This document shows, in pieces, positions 1 to 8,333 of a DNA stretch of 64,000 bases. Under the pieces are notes generated by a model. That model saw nothing but the letters and a program-made list of their open reading frames with translations. It did not search any database and was not told the DNA's origin. This DNA comes from Gillisia mitskevichiae (GTDB lineage: Bacteria; Bacteroidota; Bacteroidia; Flavobacteriales; Flavobacteriaceae), in the NCBI RefSeq assembly GCF_003634585.1, contig NZ_RBLG01000007.1:16438-80437 (forward strand), written 5' to 3'. A program made the position numbers and the translations under genes. Each line of letters starts with the position of its first letter. Positions within the stretch are counted from its first letter, which is position 1.

Positions 1-18
1 TATTTTTTTAAATATCTT

Positions 19-56
19 GACCGATCTGAAATTGAATTTTCGGATCGGTCTTTTTT
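19..56 (+). terminator. Rho-independent terminator of an upstream gene
   Basis: Seen: arms GACCGATC and GATCGGTC extend through GAAA/TTTC into a long stem with a short loop, followed by six T. It sits just before trmH and most likely ends a rightward gene lying outside the window. Confidence 0.85.
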
Positions 57-93
57 AATACCTTCATATAAAACATATCAAATTTTAAATTGA

Positions 94-747
94 ATGGCCA
101 GTATCGAATTTTTGTCATTTTTAGAAGAATTGCTTACCCCAGAGCGAAAAGCTTTGTTTAATAAAGTTATAGAGCAACGTACCAATCATTTTACGGTGGT
201 TACAGAGGATGTTTATCAATTACATAACACAAGTGCTGTAATTAGAAGTTGCGATGTATTTGGCATTCAGAATGTCCATGTGATCGAGGAGCAAAAAGTT
301 AAGAAGATAGATAGAGAGATCGCAATGGGCGCGCAAAAATGGGTGAGCCTTAATAGACATGACGATAGTTTAAAATGTATAAGTAAATTAAGGGAGGAAG
401 GTTATCAAATTATAGCCACATCACCTAATGCTGAAGCCATTGAATTATCTGATTTTGATATCACAAAACCTTCAGCTCTTTTTTTAGGAACAGAAAAGGA
501 TGGTTTATCTAAAGAAGTATTATCTAATGCAGATCAATGCATAAAAATTCCGATGGTTGGATTTACAGAGAGTTTAAATATATCTGTTTCAGCAGCAATT
601 ATTTTGCAGGAACTTACATCCAGACTAAGAAAAAGTAAAATTTCTTGGGAATTGAGTGATTATGATAAAAATGAAGTTAAATTTGAATGGTTGAGTAAAA
701 GTTTTAAAAACTTTGACCAATTGGTGAAAAGATTTGAAAATGATTAA
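94..747 (+). CDS. trmH: SpoU-family tRNA (guanosine-2'-O)-methyltransferase, TrmH type
   Basis: SPOUT-fold enzyme that transfers a methyl group from S-adenosylmethionine to the ribose 2'-O of a tRNA guanosine, probably G18 in the D-loop. The 217-residue protein shows all three SpoU motifs: N45 to R51 in HNTSAVIRSCD (motif 1), FLGTEKDGLS at 130-139 (motif 2) and IPMVGFTESLNISVS at 152-166 (motif 3), the last two forming the cofactor knot. The basic C-terminal tail and total length fit TrmH better than the longer RlmB, which has an extra N-terminal substrate domain. The ATG is the first in frame after the upstream terminator. The exact target nucleotide is inferred from the family. Confidence 0.9.
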   Translation: MASIEFLSFLEELLTPERKALFNKVIEQRTNHFTVVTEDVYQLHNTSAVIRSCDVFGIQNVHVIEEQKVKKIDREIAMGAQKWVSLNRHDDSLKCISKLREEGYQIIATSPNAEAIELSDFDITKPSALFLGTEKDGLSKEVLSNADQCIKIPMVGFTESLNISVSAAIILQELTSRLRKSKISWELSDYDKNEVKFEWLSKSFKNFDQLVKRFEND

Positions 748-782
748 TATTTTTGAATTTTAGATAATTATAGAAAACCTAC

Positions 783-1334
783 ATGACCCTATTTTTTTAT
801 ATTCTTATTGCCATTATCACCTTTATAGCATTCCTACATGCTTGGGCAAAAAAGGAATTTGATATTAGTAGGACTCTGGTAATTAATCGATCTAAAGAAG
901 ATGTATACAATTTGGTGAGGCAACTTAAAAAGCAACCTCATTGGATGCCTTGGTTGGAAAATGATTATAATGGAGTCTTAAAGTTTAATGGAGACGATGG
1001 GAAATTGGGCGCTCTTTTATATTGGAAAAAAAGCAACCGACTTTTTGAAGGTACCCAAAAGATAGTGAAGCTTAATCAAGGCCGAATTATGGAAACCAGA
1101 GTTCTTATATTAAGACCTGTAAAACTTATAGGTCTAGAATATAAAGCTTTTAAAGAGTTAGATGAAAATAAAACAAAAATGGTTTGGGGTGTACGGGGAG
1201 GACTTAACTTCCCATTTTCTGTAATTGCTCTTTTTCAACCAATAGATAAAATGTATGGCGACGATCTAGAGTTAGGGCTTAAAAACCTTAAAAAAATGCT
1301 AGAATATAAGCATGAAAAAACCGAAGTCAATTAA
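783..1334 (+). CDS. Membrane-anchored SRPBCC (START-like) protein
   Basis: A 183-residue protein with one N-terminal hydrophobic helix (residues 1-20) followed by a polyketide-cyclase/SRPBCC-type domain. The domain shows the usual opening of a beta strand (ISRTLVINRS), an EDVYNLVRQ helix and a PHWMPW segment, then the beta sheet and a C-terminal amphipathic helix. SRPBCC domains form a hydrophobic cavity that binds lipids or other hydrophobic ligands; the ligand here is unknown. It follows trmH by 35 bp and may be co-transcribed. The stop codon lies inside the loop of a terminator hairpin. Confidence 0.75.
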   Translation: MTLFFYILIAIITFIAFLHAWAKKEFDISRTLVINRSKEDVYNLVRQLKKQPHWMPWLENDYNGVLKFNGDDGKLGALLYWKKSNRLFEGTQKIVKLNQGRIMETRVLILRPVKLIGLEYKAFKELDENKTKMVWGVRGGLNFPFSVIALFQPIDKMYGDDLELGLKNLKKMLEYKHEKTEVN

Positions 1335-1352
1335 GAATCAACTTCGGTTATA
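1315..1352. terminator. Bidirectional terminator overlapping a stop codon
   Basis: Seen: AACCGAAGT (1319-1327) pairs with ACTTCGGTT (1341-1349) around a 13-nt loop that contains the TAA of the SRPBCC gene. A run of A lies to the left, giving a good T-tract for the leftward gene ending at 1374. The rightward tract (ATATTATTT) is weaker. Confidence 0.8.
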
Positions 1353-1373
1353 TTATTTCTATGATCTCAGAGG

Positions 1374-2132
1374 TTATCTCCTTAATACCTTGTACTCCTC
1401 ATAACATCCACTAATAGCATCTAAAATTTGAAGATCGTTAGCAGAATTCATAAAGTCTTTTGAATAATTACATCTGGCAAGAATCTCTTCGATCTCTATT
1501 GTGCTTATTTGTAAAACAGCGGCTAAAGTTTGTCTGTCAAATTTTGCTTGAAGAAGGTTTCTTATTTCATCATCATCCTTCATTTTACGCAATTTTTTCA
1601 TCTGCTTTGGTTTGTTTCCGAAGAGATTATAAAGTGCGTCTGCAGGATTAAATATAGCACCCAGAGCTTTCGCTGCTGCACCAGGTGAATAACTTCCTCC
1701 CTCATATCCAGAATTTAAACCGGAAATACAATATCTGCTGTTTTCATAAATAGGAATATTCTTAACGTCAATTTCTAAATAACCAGTTAGAGTTATAGGA
1801 CTAACAACTACTTCTTCCAAAGCAATCCCTAATTCAGTCATTTTAACCTTAACGCTTCCATATTTTAACCAGTCATTGGTAACCCGAACTTGTATTGTTC
1901 TAAATCCCAGATAGGAAAAATAAAGGGTATCATTAACTGTTGCTTGTATCTCAAAACTTCCTTCTGAAGTAGTAGTGGTTCCTTTAACCTGATTAAGGTT
2001 AACGATATTCACATTTTCCAATGGAAGATCATTAGAGGCATTTAAAACTTTTCCATTCACTATGTCTTGAGCTTGTATAGCCCCTACAGAACAAAGGATA
2101 ATAAAAAAGAAAAGGATTGGGAATAACTTCAT
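1374..2132 (-). CDS. Secreted protein with a CarboxypepD_reg-like domain
   Basis: A longer reading frame starts at 2189, but the ATG at 2132 is preferred because it gives a clean signal peptide (MKLFPILFFFIILCSVGA, cleavage near AQA-QD) and a 252-residue protein. Residues about 22-105 form a carboxypeptidase-regulatory-like beta domain (VNGKVLNASNDLPLENVNI, then the FEIQATVNDTLYFSYLGF pattern), as at the N-terminus of many TonB-dependent receptors, but no barrel follows. The C-terminal half is helical and not recognised. It is probably periplasmic or surface-attached; its function is unknown. It follows the helicase gene but is separated from it by a hairpin. Confidence 0.7.
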   Translation of the reverse strand: MKLFPILFFFIILCSVGAIQAQDIVNGKVLNASNDLPLENVNIVNLNQVKGTTTTSEGSFEIQATVNDTLYFSYLGFRTIQVRVTNDWLKYGSVKVKMTELGIALEEVVVSPITLTGYLEIDVKNIPIYENSRYCISGLNSGYEGGSYSPGAAAKALGAIFNPADALYNLFGNKPKQMKKLRKMKDDDEIRNLLQAKFDRQTLAAVLQISTIEIEEILARCNYSKDFMNSANDLQILDAISGCYEEYKVLRR

Positions 2133-2143
2133 AAAAGTAAAAT

Positions 2144-2192
2144 ACATTGGGAGAAATGTATAGTAATAACTATACCAAAGTCCTCCCAATGT
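2144..2192 (-). terminator. Nested hairpin after the DEAD-box gene
   Basis: Seen: ACATTGGGAG (2144-2153) and CTCCCAATGT (2183-2192) form a perfect 10-bp stem, with an inner TATAGT/ACTATA hairpin. A T-rich stretch follows on the minus strand. It probably ends the helicase transcript, though the T-tract is interrupted. Confidence 0.65.
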
Positions 2193-2200
2193 TTATTTAT

Positions 2201-4057
2201 TTATGATCTATTAGATTTTCTACGATTCACAGAACTAGAAATATTCTTTTTTCTGCTTCCGCTTCTTCCAGATGATTCACTGGAATTTCCAGAATCACTA
2301 GATCTTCTTCTGCTTGAACCTTCAGAAGGTTTATCAGATCTTCTTCCTCTAGATTCAGACGAACTATCGCTTCTTCTAGATTTAAAGTCTCCACCGCTTT
2401 TACCGCGACTTCTGTTACGATCACCACCACCAGAAGATCTTCTTCCGCCACCGCGACCAGTATCTTGTGAAACTTCTACGTTTACACTTCTTCCTTGATG
2501 TTGTACATTCTCGAAAGTAGCAATAACTTTCTCTGCCATTTCAGAACTAGTGTTGAAGAAAGAAAAACTCTCTTTAACATCTACTCTGGAAACATCATCT
2601 CTTCCAAGATCCAATGTCTCTTTAAGGTAATCCTTAAGGGACATCCAATCGAAATCGTCTTTTGTTCCAACGTTTATGAAATAACGTGTGCTATCTCCAT
2701 TAGAACCAGAAGAATCTCTATCTCTAGGAGATACTTTAGAATTAAGATCTGATGCATTCTTATAGTGATTGAAGAATCGAGTAAATTCTACAGAAAATAC
2801 TTTTTTAATGATCTCTTCTTTCGTTAAACCTTCTAAAACCGCTTCTATACTTGGTAGATAAGGGTCTATATCATGGTTTATCGTAGTATTCTTTATATCG
2901 TTAGCAAGGTGAAAAAGCTGAACTTCACAAATTTTCATTCCATCTGGAATTTCTTTTTGTTCGAAATTTCGCTTAATAATACGCTCTATACTCTTGATCT
3001 TTCTAAGTTCACTCTTAGAAACAATAACCATTGAAAAACCAGTTTTCCCAGCTCTACCGGTTCTACCACTTCTGTGTGTATAGATCTCTGGTTCATCAGG
3101 TAGTTGGTAGTTAATAACGTGAGTAATATCGTCCACATCAATTCCACGAGCGGCAACATCTGTTGCTACTAACATCTGGATCTGGCGATTTCTAAAACTC
3201 TTCATTACCATATCACGTTGGTTCTGACTTAGATCCCCGTGTAATGCTGCAGCGTTGTAACCATCTTCAACTAAGTTCTCGGCTACTTTTTGAGTATCTC
3301 TCTTTGTTCTACAAAAGATCACAGAGAAAATCTCTGGATTAGCATCTGCTAATCTTCTTAAAGCGGCATATCTATCGCGAGTGTTTACAAGATAATACTC
3401 GTGAGAAACATTAGAAGTACTTTCATTCTTGTTTCCAACAGTAATTTCTACTGGACTACGCATAAATTTCTTAGCAATGGTAGATACTTCTCTAGGCATA
3501 GTAGCAGAGAATAACCAAGTGCTTTTTTCAACTGGAGTATGAGATAAGATATTAGTAATATCTTCAAAGAATCCCATATTCAGCATTTCATCTGCTTCAT
3601 CAAGTACACAGTACTCAATTTTAGAAATATCAACCAACTTACGCTTGATCATATCCTGCATTCTTCCTGGAGTAGCCACAATAATTTGTGCTCCACGACG
3701 AATTTGCTGGGCTTGATCTGTAATGCTTGCACCACCATAAATAGCAACTGTATTTAATCCTGGTGTAAACTTCCCGTAATTTTTAAGCTCATTTGTAATT
3801 TGTAAACACAATTCTCTGGTAGGAGAAAGAATTAATCCTTGTGTATGCTTACTTTGTGCGTCGATCTTGTGGATGAGTGGAAAACCAAAAGCGGCGGTTT
3901 TTCCTGTACCTGTTTGGGCAAGTGCAACCATATCGGTGTCTTCTTGCAATAAAATTGGAATCGCTTTTTCCTGTACCTCACTCGGCTCTGTAAAGCCCAT
4001 TTCCTCAACAGCTTTAAGTATGGCAGGATTTAATCCTAATTGTTCAAATTTATTCAT
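2201..4057 (-). CDS. deaD: DEAD-box RNA helicase, DeaD/CsdA type, with an RGG/SR-rich tail
   Basis: ATP-dependent RNA helicase that remodels structured RNA, in ribosome assembly, mRNA decay or cold adaptation. The 618-residue protein has AQTGTGKT (47-54), PTREL (79-83), TPGR (129-132), DEAD (153-156), SAT (184-186), ATDVAARG (298-305) and HRSGRTGR (328-335), so both RecA-like lobes are complete. An RRM-like DbpA/CsdA RNA-binding domain lies at about 458-531. Residues 533-618 are a low-complexity tail of Gly, Arg, Ser and Lys. Upstream there is a good promoter with a short leader. Bacteroidota carry several deaD-like paralogs, so the symbol is at family level. Confidence 0.9.
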   Translation of the reverse strand: MNKFEQLGLNPAILKAVEEMGFTEPSEVQEKAIPILLQEDTDMVALAQTGTGKTAAFGFPLIHKIDAQSKHTQGLILSPTRELCLQITNELKNYGKFTPGLNTVAIYGGASITDQAQQIRRGAQIIVATPGRMQDMIKRKLVDISKIEYCVLDEADEMLNMGFFEDITNILSHTPVEKSTWLFSATMPREVSTIAKKFMRSPVEITVGNKNESTSNVSHEYYLVNTRDRYAALRRLADANPEIFSVIFCRTKRDTQKVAENLVEDGYNAAALHGDLSQNQRDMVMKSFRNRQIQMLVATDVAARGIDVDDITHVINYQLPDEPEIYTHRSGRTGRAGKTGFSMVIVSKSELRKIKSIERIIKRNFEQKEIPDGMKICEVQLFHLANDIKNTTINHDIDPYLPSIEAVLEGLTKEEIIKKVFSVEFTRFFNHYKNASDLNSKVSPRDRDSSGSNGDSTRYFINVGTKDDFDWMSLKDYLKETLDLGRDDVSRVDVKESFSFFNTSSEMAEKVIATFENVQHQGRSVNVEVSQDTGRGGGRRSSGGGDRNRSRGKSGGDFKSRRSDSSSESRGRRSDKPSEGSSRRRSSDSGNSSESSGRSGSRKKNISSSVNRRKSNRS

Positions 4058-4076
4058 ATAAAATTTTAATAAGTTG

Positions 4077-4110
4077 CAAAGGTACGATTTCCTTTACAGC
4101 TTACACTAAA
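4077..4110 (-). promoter_or_regulatory. Bacteroidota -7 promoter element for the DEAD-box gene
   Basis: On the minus strand TACCTTTGCAAC contains a perfect TAnnTTTG box (plus-strand 4077-4084), about 20 bp upstream of the start codon. The -33 region has TTTAG rather than TTTG, so only the -7 box is strong. The leader would be about 15 nt. Confidence 0.7.
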
Positions 4111-4133
4111 ATTCTTAAATGAATAACAAACAA

Positions 4134-4706
4134 CTATTTAGCTAGGTAATCTATAAGATATTGCAGCGCTTTTCCTCGATGACTCAGTTTAGCTTTTTCA
4201 CTTAATTCCATTTCAGCAAAAGATTTATCTGAATTATTTGGCTGAAAAACAGCATCGTAGCCAAAACCGTTCTCTCCTTTTTTCTCCTTTAATATGGTAC
4301 CTTCGCAAATTCCTGTGAATAATAATTCATGATCATTTAGGTTCAATGCGATCACAGTTTTGAACCGTGCATCTCGATTTTCTCGATCTTCGAGGTTAGA
4401 AAGAAGCTTTTTGATGTTCGCTTCATTGTCTTTTTGTTCTCCAGCATATCTTGCTGAATAAACTCCCGGCTCTCCATTAAGTGCTTTTACTTCCAATCCT
4501 GTATCATCTGCGAAACAATCCATTTGATATCGCTCTTTTATGAAGTTGGCCTTTAATATGGCATTTCCATCTAAATTATCTGCGGTTTCAGGAATTTCAT
4601 CATAACAACCAATATCATCTAAAGAGAGTAATGTAATATTCTTAGGAAATAAGGCCTGTACTTCTTTTAGTTTATTTTTATTATGAGTTGCGAATACAAG
4701 TTTCAT
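4134..4706 (-). CDS. rdgB: XTP/dITP diphosphatase (non-canonical purine NTP pyrophosphatase)
   Basis: Housekeeping enzyme that hydrolyses dITP, XTP and ITP to the monophosphates so that deaminated purines are not incorporated into nucleic acid. The 190-residue protein is full length for the Ham1/RdgB family. It shows the N-terminal FATHNKNKLKEV substrate motif, the catalytic FADDTGLEVKAL segment (65-76), GVYSARYAG, GENGFGYDAVF and the C-terminal LSHRGKAL motif. It lies 9 bp downstream of rlmH on the same strand, so the two are almost certainly one transcript. Confidence 0.93.
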   Translation of the reverse strand: MKLVFATHNKNKLKEVQALFPKNITLLSLDDIGCYDEIPETADNLDGNAILKANFIKERYQMDCFADDTGLEVKALNGEPGVYSARYAGEQKDNEANIKKLLSNLEDRENRDARFKTVIALNLNDHELLFTGICEGTILKEKKGENGFGYDAVFQPNNSDKSFAEMELSEKAKLSHRGKALQYLIDYLAK

Positions 4707-4715
4707 ATAAATTAT

Positions 4716-5189
4716 TTAGCGGTGATGATAAGGTTCGTTCTTTAATATAGTAAAGGCCCTGTACAGCTGTTCTGTAAAAAACAGCCGAACCATTTGGTGT
4801 GAAAATGTCATTTTGGAGAGTGAGATCTTAGTATCGGCGCGATCATAGACTTCCTGAGAAAATCCGTATGGCCCGCCAATAACAAAAATGACTTGTTTTA
4901 ATCCGCTATTAAAGCGCTTCTGAATAAATTCAGAAAACCCAACAGAACTCAACTGTTTTCCATTTTCATCTAATAAGACCACAAAATCGGAGGTAGAGAT
5001 CTTATTTAGTATAAATTCTCCTTCCTTTTGTTTCTGCTGATTCTCATCTAAGTTTTTAACTTTTTTGAGATCTGGAATTAGCTCAATTTCAAATTTGTTG
5101 TAAAACTGAAGCCTTTTCACATAAACATCCGTTAAATTTTGAAGGGTTTTATCATCTGTTTTACCTATACCAAGTAATTTTATGGTCAT
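4716..5189 (-). CDS. rlmH: 23S rRNA (pseudouridine-1915-N3)-methyltransferase
   Basis: SPOUT methyltransferase that modifies pseudouridine 1915 in helix 69 of 23S rRNA, on assembled 70S ribosomes. The 157-residue protein has the family length and the diagnostic C-terminal half: FVIGGPYGFSQEV (cofactor loop), LSKMTFSHQMVR and the terminal NEPYHHR. The gene is divergent from nadC across 41 bp. A TAnnTTTG-type box (TATTTTTG, minus strand, plus 5214-5221) lies in that gap and could drive rlmH-rdgB. Confidence 0.94.
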   Translation of the reverse strand: MTIKLLGIGKTDDKTLQNLTDVYVKRLQFYNKFEIELIPDLKKVKNLDENQQKQKEGEFILNKISTSDFVVLLDENGKQLSSVGFSEFIQKRFNSGLKQVIFVIGGPYGFSQEVYDRADTKISLSKMTFSHQMVRLFFTEQLYRAFTILKNEPYHHR

Positions 5190-5230
5190 TTTACTAAGAC
5201 TTTGCTACATTTACAAAAATAACTATTGCG

Positions 5231-6088
5231 ATGATTTCAAAGGCACAATTTCAAAAGGAAATTGAATTAATTATTTCTAACGCTATAAGAGAGGACGTTG
5301 GTGAAGGAGACCATAGTTCTTTAGCGTGTATTCCTAAAGAAGCAAAAGGAAAAGCTAAGTTGCTTGTAAAAGATAATGGCATTATTGCAGGAGTGGAATT
5401 TGCTAAACAAGTTTTTAGCTACATAGATCCAGATCTTAAAGTGGAGACTTTAATTGAAGATGGACAAAAAGTTCAAAAAAAAGATATCGTTTTTTATGTT
5501 GAAGGTTCTTCTCAATCTATTTTAAAAGCAGAACGGCTGGTTTTAAATGCAATGCAGCGAATGAGTGCTATTGCGACTAAGACCAACGAATTTGTAATGA
5601 AATTGGAGGGTACAAATACTCAAATTTTAGATACCAGAAAGACAACTCCTGGAATTAGAGCTCTAGAGAAATGGGCGGTAAAAATTGGTGGAGGTGAAAA
5701 TCATAGATTTGCACTTTACGATATGATTATGCTTAAGGATAACCATATAGATTTTGCAGGAGGGATAACTCCAGCAATAAATAAAACCAAGACTTATCTT
5801 AAAAAGAACGATCTTGACCTTAAGATCATTGTAGAAGCGAGAGATTTAGAAGAGATTCAGGAAATTTTAAAAAGTGATGGAATTTATAGGATACTTATAG
5901 ATAACTTTAATTACGAAGAGACAAAAAAAGCTGTACAGTTAATAAATAAAAAATGTCTAACAGAATCTAGTGGGGGAATTACCTTAGATACGGTTAGAAA
6001 ATATGCTGAATGTGGAGTGGATTATGTTTCTAGTGGAGCCTTAACCCATTCTGTATATAATATGGACCTGAGTTTAAAAGCAGTATAA
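5231..6088 (+). CDS. nadC: Nicotinate-nucleotide diphosphorylase (carboxylating)
   Basis: Quinolinate phosphoribosyltransferase of de novo NAD synthesis: quinolinate plus PRPP gives nicotinate mononucleotide, CO2 and pyrophosphate. The 285-residue protein is full length. Key motifs are ILDTRKTTPGIRALEKWAV with the substrate-binding Arg/Lys residues, GGGENHRFALYD, MLKDNHI, and the C-terminal ESSGGI and VDYVSSGALTHS that contact phosphate. No nadA or nadB is nearby. It is followed after 3 bp by the YihY gene, so the two are probably co-transcribed. Confidence 0.94.
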   Translation: MISKAQFQKEIELIISNAIREDVGEGDHSSLACIPKEAKGKAKLLVKDNGIIAGVEFAKQVFSYIDPDLKVETLIEDGQKVQKKDIVFYVEGSSQSILKAERLVLNAMQRMSAIATKTNEFVMKLEGTNTQILDTRKTTPGIRALEKWAVKIGGGENHRFALYDMIMLKDNHIDFAGGITPAINKTKTYLKKNDLDLKIIVEARDLEEIQEILKSDGIYRILIDNFNYEETKKAVQLINKKCLTESSGGITLDTVRKYAECGVDYVSSGALTHSVYNMDLSLKAV

Positions 6089-6091
6089 TGC

Positions 6092-7015
6092 ATGCGAACT
6101 AAAAAATCTTCCAAATCATTATTAGTTAGAATATCTGATGCCTGGGAGTATAGAACAAGTAAAATAAAACTTCCTGGCTTAGATGGTTTAACATTTCATG
6201 ATCTTTGGGTAATTTACACAGGTGGAATTATTCATGGAACATTTTCTACAAGGGCAAGCGCTATTGCCTTTAGTTTTTTTATGGCATTGTTTCCTTTCCT
6301 TTTATTTATTCTGAATTTGATTCCTTACATTCAATTTATAGATGACTTTCAGTTGCAATTTTTGGTGTTCATGGATTCGTTGTTGCCTCCTACAACTTCC
6401 GAATTTTTTGATGAAGTTTTTTATGATATTGCAAGTACACCCAGAGGAGGTTTGCTGTCTATAACCTTTATCCTGTCGGTGTTTTTAATGACTAACGGGG
6501 TGAATTCTATTTTTACAGGTTTTGAATATTCCTTTCATACAAATACCAATAGATCTGTATTTCGTCAATATTTTGTGGCCATAGGGGTTTCTATAATCAT
6601 GGCATTGTTGTTGTTAATTACAGTGATATTAGCGGTTTATCTCACCTATGCAGTAGATGACATAAGTCAGTTAGATATTTTTGGAGGTAGGAGCTTATCG
6701 CCTAAATTAGTAAAATACACCGCATTTATTTTATTGATCTATGCAGCAGTTGCAACCCTATATTATTCGGGTACAAGAGAAGGAAGGCAAGCCCGGTTTT
6801 TCTCAGCAGGGGCATTGTTTACTACTATTTTGATATTACTGAACACCTATTTGTTTGGTTTGTATATTGAGAATTTTAGTAGATATAACGAATTGTATGG
6901 CTCTATTGGAGCACTTTTAGTACTTATGGTGTATATATGGTTAAATTCTAATATATTGTTGCTTGGATTTGAATTGAATGCCTCATTACTTAAAATGAAA
7001 AAGAGATTAAATTAA
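6092..7015 (+). CDS. YihY/BrkB-family integral membrane protein
   Basis: Polytopic inner-membrane protein of 307 residues with about six hydrophobic segments. It carries the family signature near the first membrane helix (TRASAIAFSFFMALFPFLLF) and the conserved final YGSIGALLVLMVYIWLNSNI segment. The family was once called ribonuclease BN in error and its biochemical role is unsettled. Charged N- and C-terminal tails are probably cytoplasmic. It starts 3 bp after nadC; an overlapping ATG at 6088 is in another frame and gives no protein. Confidence 0.88.
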   Translation: MRTKKSSKSLLVRISDAWEYRTSKIKLPGLDGLTFHDLWVIYTGGIIHGTFSTRASAIAFSFFMALFPFLLFILNLIPYIQFIDDFQLQFLVFMDSLLPPTTSEFFDEVFYDIASTPRGGLLSITFILSVFLMTNGVNSIFTGFEYSFHTNTNRSVFRQYFVAIGVSIIMALLLLITVILAVYLTYAVDDISQLDIFGGRSLSPKLVKYTAFILLIYAAVATLYYSGTREGRQARFFSAGALFTTILILLNTYLFGLYIENFSRYNELYGSIGALLVLMVYIWLNSNILLLGFELNASLLKMKKRLN

Positions 7016-7040
7016 ATTAATTAACTAAACTTAAATTAAA

Positions 7041-7604
7041 ATGAAAAACGTTTTATTATTATTGTTTGCAATGGTAACTATTGCATCTGCACCGGCTCAA
7101 ACAACTGCGGCTGGCGTTACTTTACCAAACACTGTAACTTTTGAAGGTCAAAAATTAAGCCTTAATGGAGTAGGAGTGAGAGAAAAGTTTTGGATGGACA
7201 TGTATGCTGGGGCTTTATACTTAGATAAAAAAAATGCCGATGCTAATGGGATTATAAATGCTAATCAGCCAATGGCTATTAAATTGCATATAGTTTCTAA
7301 ATTGATCACTAGTGATAAAATGATCGATGCTGTAAACGAAGGTTTTGAAAATGCTACAGGTGGTAAGGCATCTGGTATTGCTTCAGAAATAACTCAATTC
7401 AAAAATTATTTTTCCGAAGAGATCCAAAAAAATGACATTTTCGATATGGTTTACCTGCCTAAAGAAGGTGTAAAAGTATATAAGAACAATAAGTTATTAG
7501 GTACCATTCCAGGAATGGAGTTTAAGAAGGGATTGTTTGGGATCTGGTTATCTAAGAAGCCGGCCGATAAAGACCTTAAAGAAGCCATGTTAGGTAAAAG
7601 TTAA
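7041..7604 (+). CDS. Secreted chalcone isomerase-like protein
   Basis: A 187-residue protein with a signal peptide (MKNVLLLLFAMVTIASAPAQ) and a chalcone-isomerase-like fold. Typical features are the opening TLPNTVTFEGQKLSLNGVG, the REKFWMDMYAGALYLD strand pair, and the closing FKKGLFGIWLSKKPAD segment. Bacterial members of this family are exported, and none is a proven chalcone isomerase; fatty-acid binding is a possible role by analogy. It probably acts in the periplasm. It follows the YihY gene by 25 bp and precedes a second exported protein. Confidence 0.8.
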   Translation: MKNVLLLLFAMVTIASAPAQTTAAGVTLPNTVTFEGQKLSLNGVGVREKFWMDMYAGALYLDKKNADANGIINANQPMAIKLHIVSKLITSDKMIDAVNEGFENATGGKASGIASEITQFKNYFSEEIQKNDIFDMVYLPKEGVKVYKNNKLLGTIPGMEFKKGLFGIWLSKKPADKDLKEAMLGKS

Positions 7605-7640
7605 TTGAAATTTTATAATTCAGTTAGAACAGAACGAAAA

Positions 7641-8075
7641 ATGAAAATGAAGAAACGTATTATATACAGTATCCTACTACTTTGTGCAGGATTCAATTTA
7701 CAGGCGCAATCTGTGCTTGGAAAATGGAAGACTGTAAACGAAGAAACTGGGCAATCTACCTCCATAATAGAAATATTTAAAGTGGGGGAAGAGCTTCACG
7801 GTAGGGTAGTGCGTATTATAAAAGAAGAAGATCGGGACAGGGTTTGTACGGAATGCGAAGGTGAACTTAAAAATAAGCCTATTGAAGGAATGGTTGTTAT
7901 GACTGGTTTAGAAAATGATGGAGATGAATATTCTGGAGGGGTTGTAACTGATCCTAAAACAGGTAAAGTTTATCGATGTAAAATCTGGCTGGATGAGGAT
8001 AATCCTAAAAAGCTGAATGTAAGAGGATATATTTCCTTCTTTTACCGAACACAAACTTGGTTACGAGCAGAATAA
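7641..8075 (+). CDS. DUF2147 family secreted protein
   Basis: A longer frame opens with TTG at 7605, but ATG at 7641 (or 7647) directly precedes the signal peptide MKMKKRIIYSILLLCAGFNLQA, so 7641 is chosen. The mature part has the DUF2147 pattern: SVLGKWKTVNEETGQS at the start, a CTECEGE cysteine pair, PIEGMVVMTGL, YSGGVVTDPKTGKVYRCKIWL and the final GYISFFYRTQTWLR. It is a small periplasmic beta-rich domain of unknown role. The gene is last before a strong terminator. Confidence 0.85.
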   Translation: MKMKKRIIYSILLLCAGFNLQAQSVLGKWKTVNEETGQSTSIIEIFKVGEELHGRVVRIIKEEDRDRVCTECEGELKNKPIEGMVVMTGLENDGDEYSGGVVTDPKTGKVYRCKIWLDEDNPKKLNVRGYISFFYRTQTWLRAE

Positions 8076-8100
8076 GATCTTAGAAATAGAATTGTTAAAA

Positions 8101-8135
8101 AAAATCCACTCTTTTAAAGAGTGGATTTTTTATTT
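8101..8135 (+). terminator. Rho-independent terminator after the DUF2147 gene
   Basis: Seen: AAAATCCACTC pairs with GAGTGGATTTT (8119-8129) and a T-run follows. Confidence 0.9.
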
Positions 8136-8195
8136 GGAGTAAAAAGAAGTTTAAATTTGTAAGTATATCGGTTTTCCTCAACCTATTATTATAAA

Positions 8196-8310
8196 GTGTC
8201 ATCTCGCGCGAAGTCATTCTGTTTTGTGAAATTTTCGTTTAAGCTGTGATTAACATAGGTTAGAAAACCTTTATTTTTAAATGCTGAAAAATACAGATCC
8301 AGAATGATCT
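8196..8310. repeat. Degenerate intergenic inverted repeat (REP-like)
   Basis: The spacer before priA holds GTCATCTCGCGCGAAGTC (8199-8216), which resembles the GTC-N5-GAGCG-N-AGTCGA core seen at 14901-14957. TCATTCTG (8214-8221) and CAGAATGA (8300-8307) are exact inverted partners about 80 bp apart. It looks like a decayed copy of a scattered flavobacterial intergenic element; the assignment is inference. Confidence 0.4.
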
Positions 8311-8333
8311 GTTAACCAACTTAAAGTTACTAC

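Noticed and set aside
6088..6100. An ATG overlapping the nadC stop codon as the YihY start.
   Set aside because: It is in a different frame that closes at once; the ATG at 6092 opens the full protein.
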